DNA of 9,087 nucleotides, taken from contig LUZL01000053.1 in assembly GCA_001603615.1 (NCBI GenBank), forward strand, positions 1 to 9,087, in the 5' to 3' direction. The notes under the pieces were generated by a model. The model made no database searches, was not told where the DNA came from, and saw only the letters and a list, made by a program, of their open reading frames with translations. This DNA comes from Bacteroidales bacterium Bact_20. Its GTDB lineage: Bacteria; Bacteroidota; Bacteroidia; Bacteroidales; DTU049. Position numbers and translations under genes: made by a program. Below, in pieces: positions 1-6,461 of this stretch (the stretch's first letter is position 1; each line of letters begins with the position of its first letter).

Positions 1-78
1 TGAAAAATTTTACAAAATTAAATTATTTATTTATAATAAAAATAGATTTATTCATAATTAATCTTATCTAATTATATT

Positions 79-87
79 TAATTTTTG
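79..87 (+). promoter_or_regulatory. Weak candidate -7 promoter element for anmK
   Basis: The sequence TAATTTTTG resembles the Bacteroidota -7 consensus TAnnTTTG but has one extra base in the spacer, and I see no clear TTTG -33 partner. It would give a leader of roughly 40 bases before the anmK ATG. A perfect TAnnTTTG also occurs at 125-132, but it would start transcription at or after that ATG. The whole 1-135 stretch is almost pure A/T and holds no gene that I can support. Confidence 0.2.
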
Positions 88-135
88 AGAAAAATAATAT
101 TTTTATTTTTTTAATAAAAAAATGTATTTTTGAAA

Positions 136-1206
136 ATGGAAAATAATAATAAAACACAAAAATATAACGTAATAGGTATGATGTCTGGCACTAGTTGTGA
201 CGGCATAGATTTAGCATTAGTGAAATTTTATAAAAATACTTCTTGGCAATTTGAAGTTTTAAAAACGAAAACTTATAGCTACTCAGACTTATGGAAAAAA
301 TTACTAAATGATGCATTTTATCTCAAAGGCGAAGAAATTATTAGCCTAAATTTTAAATATTCTCATTATTTATCTGATTTAGTTATTGATTTTTTATCTG
401 ATATTAATACAAATATAGATTTGTTAAGTATGCATGGACATACGATTTGGCATAATCCTGCAGCAGGATATACATATCAGCTCGGACATGGTGGAGTGGT
501 AGCTAGTACTATAGGCATTCCTGTTATATGTGATTTTCGTAGTCAAGATGTGAGCTTAGGTGGAGAAGGAGCCCCATTAGTACCAGTAGGAGAAAAATAT
601 TTATTTACAGATTATAATGTATTTTTAAATTTAGGTGGTTTCAGCAATGCTACAGTTATAGAAAATGGTGAAATTAAAAATGCTTTTGACATTTGTCCAG
701 TAAATATAATGCTAAATTACTTAACAGAAAAAATTAATTTACCTTATGATAATAGAGGCCAACTAGCAAGCAAAGGTGCGATAATAAATGATCTACTTAC
801 AAATTTACTTATAATAAATGACAAAATTAAAAATCATTCTCTCTCGCGAGAAATTGTAGAGAAAAAATTTATACCTTTAATAAATAAATATTTAGATAGA
901 TATCCAATCAGTGATATATTGCGAACATTTATAGAATACATTGCTATAACAATTGCTGATAGATTATCCAAAAATCAAAAAGTATTAGTATCAGGTGGTG
1001 GTGCACATAATGAATTTTTAATACAAAAATTGAGAGAAAATTATGAAGGGGAAATAATTTTGCCAAATAAAGACCTAATAGATTATAAAGAAGCAATAAT
1101 ATTTGCATTTTTAGGAGTATTACGTTATTTGGAAATACCTAATACTAGCACAAAAGTTACTAATGCAAATAAGGAATCTTGCAGTGGAGCCATATATTTA
1201 CCATAA
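136..1206 (+). CDS. anmK: Anhydro-N-acetylmuramic acid kinase AnmK
   Basis: This cytosolic kinase uses ATP and water to convert 1,6-anhydro-MurNAc from peptidoglycan turnover into MurNAc-6-phosphate. Seen in the protein (356 aa from the ATG): an N-terminal nucleotide-binding motif GMMSGTSCDGID at residues 14-25; HGHT near 101-104; the family signature DFRSQDVSLGGEGAPLVP at 133-150, whose second Asp (about 138) matches the catalytic Asp of characterised AnmK; LNLGGFSN near 165-172; VSGGGAHNEFL near 285-295; and the terminal EAIIFAFLGVLR segment. Length is close to the usual 360-390 aa. I chose ATG 136 over the in-frame TTG at 130 because it is the better codon and leaves a normal short lead before the first motif. 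No Shine-Dalgarno is visible. No other recycling gene is in the window. An AT-only inverted repeat follows the stop. Confidence 0.95.
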   Translation: MENNNKTQKYNVIGMMSGTSCDGIDLALVKFYKNTSWQFEVLKTKTYSYSDLWKKLLNDAFYLKGEEIISLNFKYSHYLSDLVIDFLSDINTNIDLLSMHGHTIWHNPAAGYTYQLGHGGVVASTIGIPVICDFRSQDVSLGGEGAPLVPVGEKYLFTDYNVFLNLGGFSNATVIENGEIKNAFDICPVNIMLNYLTEKINLPYDNRGQLASKGAIINDLLTNLLIINDKIKNHSLSREIVEKKFIPLINKYLDRYPISDILRTFIEYIAITIADRLSKNQKVLVSGGGAHNEFLIQKLRENYEGEIILPNKDLIDYKEAIIFAFLGVLRYLEIPNTSTKVTNANKESCSGAIYLP

Positions 1207-1211
1207 AAATT

Positions 1212-1248
1212 AAATTATTTTTTATTTTTGCAAATTAAAAAATAATTT
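1212..1248. terminator. A/T-only inverted repeat after anmK, possible terminator or regulatory dyad
   Basis: The 13-base arms AAATTATTTTTTA (1212-1224) and its exact reverse complement (1236-1248) flank an 11-base loop. The dyad begins 6 bases after the anmK stop. It has no G or C in the stem and no clean T-run after it, so as a classical terminator it is weak. It also contains the candidate -7 element of the next gene. Confidence 0.4.
1223..1230 (+). promoter_or_regulatory. Candidate -7 element for the porin-like gene
   Basis: TATTTTTG matches the Bacteroidota -7 consensus TAnnTTTG and lies 26 bases before the ATG at 1257, giving a leader of about 20 bases. No clear TTTG is seen at the -33 position. 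In such AT-rich sequence a chance match is quite possible. It sits in the loop and left arm of the inverted repeat at 1212-1248. Confidence 0.35.
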
Positions 1249-1256
1249 GTAAATTT

Positions 1257-2327
1257 ATGAGATACCAGCTAATTTTTTTGATTATACTTTTAATATCAAC
1301 TAATTTATTATCACAAACTAAAGATAGCACAACCAACAAATGGGTTCCAATAATTGATGTTTTTGGTAAATTTGAATATAATATTACAAATAATGTGGAT
1401 AAAAAATTTGCCTTTGCAATAGATAGAGCATATCTGGGACAACAATATAATTTTAATGAAAAATTATCTGGTAAAATCATAATAGAAGCTGGCAGGCCAA
1501 CAACAATCGAAAAAATATATATAAAAGATTCTATCGGTAATTTGCAAAACATCGCTTACGAAGAAAATACTGGTAGCTATTATACAATGCAACTAAAAAT
1601 AGCTGAATTAATTTGGGATATTAATGATAACATAAAGCTAAAAATAGGAAGTGTAAGCATTAATAATTATCAAACACAAGATAAATTTTGGGGATTAAAA
1701 TATATAGCAGAAACATTTCAAGATAGATATTTTCATTTACCAAGTGCAGATTTAGGTATAATTGGACATTTTAAAATTAATAAAAATTTTAATTTAGATT
1801 TAGCTCTAACTAATGGTGAAGGAAATAGATATGACCAAGATAAATATGGCGATTTACAATTAGCTACAGGACTAGATATTAAACCCATTGACAATTTTAT
1901 AATTCGCTTTTATTATGATTACTCTAAGTCAAAAGATTCACTAAAACCAGCTGAAAGACAATTATTCTCTGTTTTTGCCGGTTACGAAATTTTAGACAAA
2001 TTCAAAATAGGAGGGGAATATAATTATAGAAAAAATAATCTTTTTATTAAACAAAACGATTTGTACGGATTCTCTCTATTTAGTAGCTATAATTTTTATA
2101 AAAATTTAAGCTTTTTTGCAAGATTTGACAAATTATACGCAGATAAAATATACTTAGACAACGAAAGCTGGTATGCACACTATCCTGGTAATGGATTTAT
2201 AACTGGTGTAAATTATTCACCTACTAATGGAATAAATTTATCTATTAATTATCAACTATGGCAAGCTAACGATAAAAATATAGTGATACAACAACATATA
2301 TTTTTAAATTTTCAATTTAAAATTTAA
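1257..2327 (+). CDS. Secreted outer-membrane beta-barrel (porin-like) protein, function unknown
   Basis: This is a 356-aa protein with an N-terminal signal peptide: a positive start (MRYQ), a hydrophobic core at about residues 4-16, and a likely cleavage near LLS|Q at 19/20. The mature part alternates hydrophobic and polar residues in many short strands rich in Tyr and Phe, with Asn/Asp/Lys turns, and it ends in a strand-like segment (IFLNFQFKI). There are no cytoplasmic or helical membrane segments. This pattern fits a monomeric outer-membrane barrel like the uncharacterised porins common in Bacteroidota (compare the phosphate-selective porin O/P group). I see no SusD partner, TonB box or plug domain, so a TonB-dependent receptor is unlikely. 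The substrate cannot be read from the sequence. The gene lies 50 bases after anmK on the same strand, and its stop lies within a hairpin shared with convergent hslR. The ATG start is fixed by the signal peptide. Confidence 0.75.
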   Translation: MRYQLIFLIILLISTNLLSQTKDSTTNKWVPIIDVFGKFEYNITNNVDKKFAFAIDRAYLGQQYNFNEKLSGKIIIEAGRPTTIEKIYIKDSIGNLQNIAYEENTGSYYTMQLKIAELIWDINDNIKLKIGSVSINNYQTQDKFWGLKYIAETFQDRYFHLPSADLGIIGHFKINKNFNLDLALTNGEGNRYDQDKYGDLQLATGLDIKPIDNFIIRFYYDYSKSKDSLKPAERQLFSVFAGYEILDKFKIGGEYNYRKNNLFIKQNDLYGFSLFSSYNFYKNLSFFARFDKLYADKIYLDNESWYAHYPGNGFITGVNYSPTNGINLSINYQLWQANDKNIVIQQHIFLNFQFKI

Positions 2328-2333
2328 AAATAT
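2298..2333. terminator. Perfect 15-bp inverted repeat at a convergent gene junction, likely bidirectional terminator
   Basis: The arms at 2298-2312 (ATATTTTTAAATTTT) and 2319-2333 are exact reverse complements around a 6-base loop CAATTT. The right arm contains the porin-like gene's stop (2325-2327) and its last base is the final base of the hslR stop (2333-2335, read on the minus strand). The stem is entirely A/T. Either transcript would place T-rich sequence in the 3' arm, so it could end both messages, although without G/C the stem is weak. Confidence 0.5.
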
Positions 2334-2710
2334 TAATTATCAGAAAAATTAGTAAAAAAATCATCAATATCTCTTCTATCCTTTTTAGTAGGTCTACCCT
2401 TCCATTTAGGTTTATAAGATAAAGAATTAACACGAATCATATCAGATTTAGCATATTCCTCATCAGGAGTAAGATCTTCAATAAATTCATTAACTATTTT
2501 AGCACCAATCCGTTGGTTAGGAATAGAAATGACTTTTATAGTTTTAGTAAATAAATGAAATTTAATTTCAATAATATCATTAGTATTAATTTCTTTTGAA
2601 GGTTTAGCAATCAATCCATTAACTTTAACTTTAGATTTTTTGCATTCCTCTGTAGCGATAGTTCTAGTTTTAAATAATCTAACACTCCAAAGAAATTTAT
2701 CTAAACGCAT
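2333..2710 (-). CDS. hslR: S4-domain RNA-binding protein, Hsp15 (HslR) family
   Basis: This is a 125-aa basic protein. Residues 1-50 form an S4 RNA-binding domain: the opening MRLDKFLWSVRLFKTRTIAT, then the VKVNGLIAKPSKEI turn and the strand ending in NDIIEIKF. The C-terminal tail is charged and carries GRPTKKDRRDIDDF at about 105-118, a common ending in Bacteroidota homologues. In E. coli, Hsp15 binds free 50S subunits that carry a stalled peptidyl-tRNA and helps recycle them. The same role is inferred here. The gene starts 2 bases after the der stop, so it is very probably cotranscribed with der and may be translationally coupled to it. Both products act on the large ribosomal subunit. The ATG start coincides with the domain start. 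Length is close to the family norm of about 130 aa. Confidence 0.9.
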   Translation of the reverse strand: MRLDKFLWSVRLFKTRTIATEECKKSKVKVNGLIAKPSKEINTNDIIEIKFHLFTKTIKVISIPNQRIGAKIVNEFIEDLTPDEEYAKSDMIRVNSLSYKPKWKGRPTKKDRRDIDDFFTNFSDN

Positions 2711-2712
2711 AA

Positions 2713-4014
2713 TTATTTTTCTCTGAAATAAATAATAACAGGAGAACCATCAAAGCCGAAATGTTCTCTAATTTTATTCTCAGTAAACCTTTTGTAAGGC
2801 TCTTTAATATATTGAGGCAAATTACAAAAAAATACAAATGAAGGATAAGGAGTAGGTAACTGAGTACAATATTTAATTTTAACTTTTTTACCTTTATTCA
2901 AAGGAGGTTGATATTTTTCAAATTCACTAAGCATAATTTTGTTTAATGTAGAAGTAGGTATTCTTTTTTTACGATCATCATATACTTTTTGTACTACTTC
3001 TAAAACTTGAATTAATCTTTGCTTTTTGATCGCACTAGTAAAAATAATAGGTATATGATTTTGAGGTGCTAATCTACTCATTAAAGAAGCACGAAATTCT
3101 TTTTCAGTTTTACTATCTTTCTCTATGAGGTCCCACTTATTTACTACAAGAACAACACTTTTTTTATTAGAATTAATTATATTTAAAATATTTAAATCTT
3201 GAGCACCAATACCCTCATTAGCATCTATAACTAATAAACAAACATCTGCATTTTCAATAGCTCTAATGCTACGAGTAATTGAATAAAACTCTACATTATC
3301 ATAAATACTATTTTTTTTACGAATACCAGCTGTATCTACTAGATAAAAATTAAAGTTAAATTTATTAAAAAGTTGATAAATAGTATCTCTAGTGGTACCA
3401 GCAATTGGTGTAACGATAGAACGATCTTCACCAATAAGGGTATTCAAAATTGTAGATTTACCGACATTAGGCTTACCTACAATAGCTATTCTAGGATAAT
3501 CTAATTCTTCACTTTCTTCATTTGGTAACATCTCTACAACAGCATCTAATAAATCACCAGTTCCTAACCCATTCTTTGCAGAAATAGGAAATACAACACT
3601 AAACCCTAATTGATAAAATTCAGTATGATCATTATAAATGATATTATTATCGGTTTTATTAGCAACCAAAAAAACTGGTTTGTTCTGAGATCTCAAAAGC
3701 TCTACAATATCTAAATCTAAAGCTGTGATACCCTCTTGAGTATCTACAACAAATAAAATCACATCAGACTCATTAATAGCTAAGTCTACTTGCTTTTTAA
3801 TTTCTTGTTGAAAAATATCATCAGATTTAAGGACAACTCCGCCAGTATCAATTATAGAAAATTCTTTTCCATTCCAGATGCTTTTGCCATAAATTCTATC
3901 TCTAGTAACACCACTAGTAGGATCCTCAATGGCTACTCTCTCACCTACTAATCTATTAAATAACGTACTTTTGCCAACATTAGGACGCCCTACAATCGCA
4001 ACAATTCCTTTCAT
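2713..4014 (-). CDS. der: Ribosome biogenesis GTPase Der (EngA)
   Basis: This cytosolic tandem GTPase is needed for 50S subunit assembly. The 433-aa protein has two G domains followed by a KH-like domain. G domain 1 has the P-loop GRPNVGKS at 9-16, the switch I Thr region GVTRDR at 35-40, DTGG at 56-59 and NKTD at 119-122. G domain 2 has GKPNVGKS at 180-187, GTTRDT at 206-211, DTAG at 227-230 and NKWD at 292-295. The KH-like domain at about 350-433 ends in FDGSPVIIYFREK. All guanine-binding motifs look intact and the length is typical. The ATG start gives the normal short N-terminus before the first P-loop. hslR follows after 2 bases. A TAACTTTG promoter element lies 31 bases upstream, and the end of an insertion sequence lies about 65 bases upstream. 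Confidence 0.98.
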   Translation of the reverse strand: MKGIVAIVGRPNVGKSTLFNRLVGERVAIEDPTSGVTRDRIYGKSIWNGKEFSIIDTGGVVLKSDDIFQQEIKKQVDLAINESDVILFVVDTQEGITALDLDIVELLRSQNKPVFLVANKTDNNIIYNDHTEFYQLGFSVVFPISAKNGLGTGDLLDAVVEMLPNEESEELDYPRIAIVGKPNVGKSTILNTLIGEDRSIVTPIAGTTRDTIYQLFNKFNFNFYLVDTAGIRKKNSIYDNVEFYSITRSIRAIENADVCLLVIDANEGIGAQDLNILNIINSNKKSVVLVVNKWDLIEKDSKTEKEFRASLMSRLAPQNHIPIIFTSAIKKQRLIQVLEVVQKVYDDRKKRIPTSTLNKIMLSEFEKYQPPLNKGKKVKIKYCTQLPTPYPSFVFFCNLPQYIKEPYKRFTENKIREHFGFDGSPVIIYFREK

Positions 4015-4045
4015 TATGCTATATAAAATTTAAAAAAATTAAATG

Positions 4046-4053
4046 CAAAGTTA
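4046..4053 (-). promoter_or_regulatory. Probable -7 promoter element for der-hslR
   Basis: On the minus strand the sequence reads TAACTTTG followed by CA, a perfect TAnnTTTG. It predicts a start about 25 bases before the der ATG. The -33 TTTG should lie near 4073-4078 on this strand. That stretch reads only A/T here and runs straight into the insertion-sequence end at about 4079, so the upstream half may have been lost or altered by the insertion. Confidence 0.55.
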
Positions 4054-4079
4054 CAAAAAAAGAGATAATTAAAAAAATG

Positions 4080-4093
4080 GGGGTAGAGAGGGG
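4080..4093 (+). repeat. Left terminal inverted repeat of the IS
   Basis: GGGGTAGAGAGGGG matches the reverse complement of 5198-5211 at 10 of 14 positions, with identical GGGG blocks at both ends of the repeat. The true outer base may be one position to the left, where a fifth G lies. Confidence 0.5.
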
Positions 4094-4147
4094 TAAATAT
4101 ATTTTATAATGTTAGTGTTTTTATATGTCAATATTTCAAAAATATAT

Positions 4148-4155
4148 TATCTTTG
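4148..4155 (+). promoter_or_regulatory. -7 promoter element of the transposase gene
   Basis: TATCTTTG followed by CA is a perfect Bacteroidota -7 motif. A weak -33 match (TATG, 4124-4127) lies 20 bases upstream. Transcription would start at about 4161. This is inside the longest possible reading frame, which opens at 4109, and so supports translation from the ATG at 4175 instead. The leader would be about 13 bases. Confidence 0.55.
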
Positions 4156-4174
4156 CATCAAATATTTATTTCTT

Positions 4175-5179
4175 ATGAAAAATATTGTTTCCAACCTCCA
4201 AGAGCACCTCTCTAAAGGCAAACATCAAAACTTAGAATTTCTCAACGACCTTTACAACAAAATGAAAAATGATGGTAGCGATGTACTAGATTACCAACAT
4301 CTAAAAGCTCAAAGCGTCTCTCCTCAATGTCCTAGCTGCCATAGCATACATATCAAGAAAAATGGTCATCAGCAAGGTCTGCAAATGTATAAATGTAAAG
4401 ATTGTGGTAAAAACTTCCGCGAAACTACTGGCACCTTCGTCTACTACCTACACAAAAAAGAGCTAATGCTCGATTACATTCGCCTGATGCTTGAGGGCAA
4501 AACACTACGTCAATGCTCCAAAGAACTACATATTTCTCTGCCCACTAGCTTCGAGTGGCGACACCGCATACTATCTGCACTTAGAAGTTTCGAAAATAAT
4601 GTAAACTTTTTCGGTATTATGGAGATAGATGAATTGCTGATGAAATACTCAGAGAAAGGTCATAGATACAAAACTGTAGAAGAGTATCTAATGGCTCAAG
4701 AGCTCAAGCAACACAATGTAGCTGTGCTGTCTATGATAGATAGAAGTGGCAATATGCTATGCCAGCTGACTGGACTAGATAATGTGAAAAAAGATCAAAT
4801 AGAGAAAATATTGGGAACCAAGACACCTAAAAATGGAGTTATTTGCACTTCTGACAGTAAAGAGTTCAAGAACTTAACAGCAGAGAATCTCAAAGATAAG
4901 ATAGTAATAATTAAGAGTACAAAGCAGCACAGACAGCATAGTTTATCGATAGTGAAGGGTAAAGAAAGTGATTTTGCTCATTGGATAAATGCTACATTCA
5001 GAGGAGTGGCTACAAAGTATCTGCAGAGCTACATAATGTGGTATGTGGTGAAGCACAAATATTTATTAGATAGAGTGATAGATGATATAGGTAGGATGCT
5101 TAATTTGGCAGCGTCAGACTGGGAGGCATGGTATGTGTATTGCATACTGAGATTAAAGCCTAGAGAAAGGCTAACATAA
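4175..5179 (+). CDS. IS1595-family transposase
   Basis: This 334-aa DDE-type transposase catalyses movement of the surrounding element. Domains in order: an N-terminal helical part (1-48); a zinc ribbon with C52, C55, C74 and C77 in the CPSC...CKDC arrangement; a helix-turn-helix-like stretch at 95-130 ending in FEWRHRIL; and an ISXO2-like catalytic domain with D152 in MEIDE, the following SEKGHRY, and D227 in CTSDSKEF. A conserved late block reads FRGVATKYLQSYIMW at about 275-289. The third catalytic residue, commonly Asn in such enzymes, is not obvious; the matching region is HRQHS at 252-256. An in-frame ATG at 4109 would add 22 hydrophobic residues, but the promoter lies within that extension, so 4175 is preferred. 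There is no frameshift or internal stop, so the gene may be active. GC skew reverses partway along the gene. Confidence 0.9.
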   Translation: MKNIVSNLQEHLSKGKHQNLEFLNDLYNKMKNDGSDVLDYQHLKAQSVSPQCPSCHSIHIKKNGHQQGLQMYKCKDCGKNFRETTGTFVYYLHKKELMLDYIRLMLEGKTLRQCSKELHISLPTSFEWRHRILSALRSFENNVNFFGIMEIDELLMKYSEKGHRYKTVEEYLMAQELKQHNVAVLSMIDRSGNMLCQLTGLDNVKKDQIEKILGTKTPKNGVICTSDSKEFKNLTAENLKDKIVIIKSTKQHRQHSLSIVKGKESDFAHWINATFRGVATKYLQSYIMWYVVKHKYLLDRVIDDIGRMLNLAASDWEAWYVYCILRLKPRERLT

Positions 5180-5193
5180 ATGTCATACTCAAT

Positions 5194-5202
5194 CCCCCCC
5201 CC
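5194..5202. repeat. Nine-base C homopolymer in the IS right end
   Basis: A run of nine Cs lies 15 bases after the transposase stop, just inside the right inverted repeat. Such a run is rare in this A/T-rich DNA and is prone to length change by slippage or to sequencing error. No reading frame crosses it. Confidence 0.85.
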
Positions 5203-5211
5203 TTCATCCCC
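5198..5211 (-). repeat. Right terminal inverted repeat of the IS
   Basis: On the minus strand it reads GGGGATGAAGGGGG, matching the left repeat at 10 of 14 positions. It lies 14 bases before the 3' end of the LolC-like gene. Confidence 0.5.
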
Positions 5212-5225
5212 TCTGAATAACCTTT

Positions 5226-6449
5226 TTACTCTGCTCTCACTGCCTCTGCTGGTGATATCTGCTTTATTACTAACCGTGGTATTATTATTCCCAATAATCC
5301 TAGTATTATGATCGCTAGATTTGCAAAAATGAAATAATCTATACCTAGCTGCATCGGTACATATGACATGTAATACATCGCCTCGTTTAGTGGTATTATA
5401 TGCCATAAATTCTGCATTACTATTATTACGATGGTGATTATGTTACCTATTAATAAGCTATAAATTATATATCTCATCGTGAGCCATAGAAATACTGATG
5501 ATATTTTTTTATTTGTCATACCCAAAGTCTTCATTAATCCTATAAATTTTATTTTTTCTAATATTAAAATAAGTAAGATACCTATGATATTTATAAAAGC
5601 AACTATTGCCATTAAAATATAGATGACTATCACATTACTATTTAGCATTTCTAACCATGAGAAAAAGCGACTTTCTTTTTCTCTGATATCTATCAATTGT
5701 ACATCATAATCTAAATGCTGCAAAATCATCGGTTTTACAAAATCAATATATTCAATATTAGATAAAAATATTTCATATGCTCCTACAAGTGAATCACCCC
5801 ACCCATCAAGCTGTTGTGGTATTTTTATATTCCCGAGGATATAATGATTATCATAATCTTGCAAACCAGTATTATATATTCCTACCACTTTCAATTTTCG
5901 CCCGCGTGGTGTATATTGTCCTTCTTTGAAAAAATAAAGTCTCACAGCACTATCTATATCTAATTTGTATTTTTGAGCAATATTTTCTGATATACAGACT
6001 TCTGTAATAGTAGTATCTAAGTTTGGCAATCTACCTTTTATTAAATTTTTATTGAAAAAATCTAGAGGATAGTTTTTATTTATACCTTTGAATACTATTC
6101 CTTCTATTAAATCTTTCTCATGCAGTATCGCGGGTTTTTCTATTACTGGTGCTACAGCTATAACCTCTTTAATAGATTTTATACTTTCTACATCTTCACG
6201 TGGATAAGAAATCGGAGCAGTGCTTAAAGCATCTACTATACTGCCATAATTTGCTACTTGCAGATGTCCATTAAAGCCTACTACTTTATTTTTAATTTCA
6301 GTTTTGAAACCTCTAATTATTGAAAAAGATATTAACATAGCAATGATGCTAATAGCAATAGATATCTGAGCAATTATTAGCACTGGACGTGCTGAGCCCT
6401 CTTGTTTATTTTTTATTAATTTATTTGATAAATATCTGGAAAGATTCAA
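5226..6449 (-). CDS. FtsX-family ABC transporter permease, LolC/LolE-like
   Basis: This 407-aa inner-membrane permease has the MacB/LolC architecture: membrane segment 1 at about 22-46, a large periplasmic domain (about 47-270) and three further membrane segments at about 272-296, 320-345 and 371-392. The FtsX domain carries LEKIKFIGLMKTLGMT at 297-312, a coupling-helix type motif, and the protein ends in ISPAEAVRAE, the usual Lol-type C-terminus. By family it would work with a LolD-type ATPase to release lipoproteins from the inner membrane. No ATPase gene is in the window, so the partner must be elsewhere. The start is TTG at 6449: it gives a normal N-terminus (NLSRYLSNKLI) and no ATG is available before the first membrane segment. 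A promoter element sits 12 bases upstream. The frame ends normally 14 bases from the IS and is not truncated. Confidence 0.88.
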   Translation of the reverse strand: MNLSRYLSNKLIKNKQEGSARPVLIIAQISIAISIIAMLISFSIIRGFKTEIKNKVVGFNGHLQVANYGSIVDALSTAPISYPREDVESIKSIKEVIAVAPVIEKPAILHEKDLIEGIVFKGINKNYPLDFFNKNLIKGRLPNLDTTITEVCISENIAQKYKLDIDSAVRLYFFKEGQYTPRGRKLKVVGIYNTGLQDYDNHYILGNIKIPQQLDGWGDSLVGAYEIFLSNIEYIDFVKPMILQHLDYDVQLIDIREKESRFFSWLEMLNSNVIVIYILMAIVAFINIIGILLILILEKIKFIGLMKTLGMTNKKISSVFLWLTMRYIIYSLLIGNIITIVIIVMQNLWHIIPLNEAMYYMSYVPMQLGIDYFIFANLAIIILGLLGIIIPRLVIKQISPAEAVRAE

Positions 6450-6461
6450 TTTTTTTTATTA

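Larger units (their letters stand above)
4079..5211 (+). mobile_element. IS1595-family insertion sequence
   Basis: The element is about 1.13 kb. It holds one full-length transposase gene with its own promoter and is bounded by G-rich imperfect inverted repeats, GGGG at 4080-4083 and CCCC at 5208-5211. It lies between two minus-strand host genes, the LolC-like gene and der, and breaks neither reading frame. Its base composition is richer in G and C than its neighbours: 4441-4500 has 26 G/C out of 60, against 11 of 60 at 5521-5580 in the next gene. IS1595-type elements normally leave 8-bp target duplications. The 8 bases outside each proposed end (4071-4078 and 5212-5219) do not match, so the exact ends are uncertain or one flank has changed since insertion. 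Confidence 0.8.

Noticed and set aside
13..20. Minus-strand TAATTTTG, a possible promoter for a gene to the left of the window
   Set aside because: It matches the consensus, but such matches arise easily in this A/T-rich stretch, and neither a -33 partner nor the target gene is visible.
125..132. Perfect TAnnTTTG motif just before anmK
   Set aside because: A start 5-7 bases downstream would fall at or after the chosen ATG, so it cannot serve this gene as annotated.
1235..1552. Minus-strand open frame of 105 codons overlapping the porin-like gene start
   Set aside because: It lies opposite the signal-peptide gene, has no recognisable domain, and its frame is explained as a shadow of that gene.
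4015..5225. Idea that the IS disrupted the permease gene or der
   Set aside because: Both proteins have their normal family termini, so the insertion is strictly intergenic.
5029..5406. Minus-strand open frame of 125 codons spanning the transposase and permease gene ends
   Set aside because: It crosses the IS right end and overlaps two well-supported genes in other frames. Its sequence looks like no known protein.
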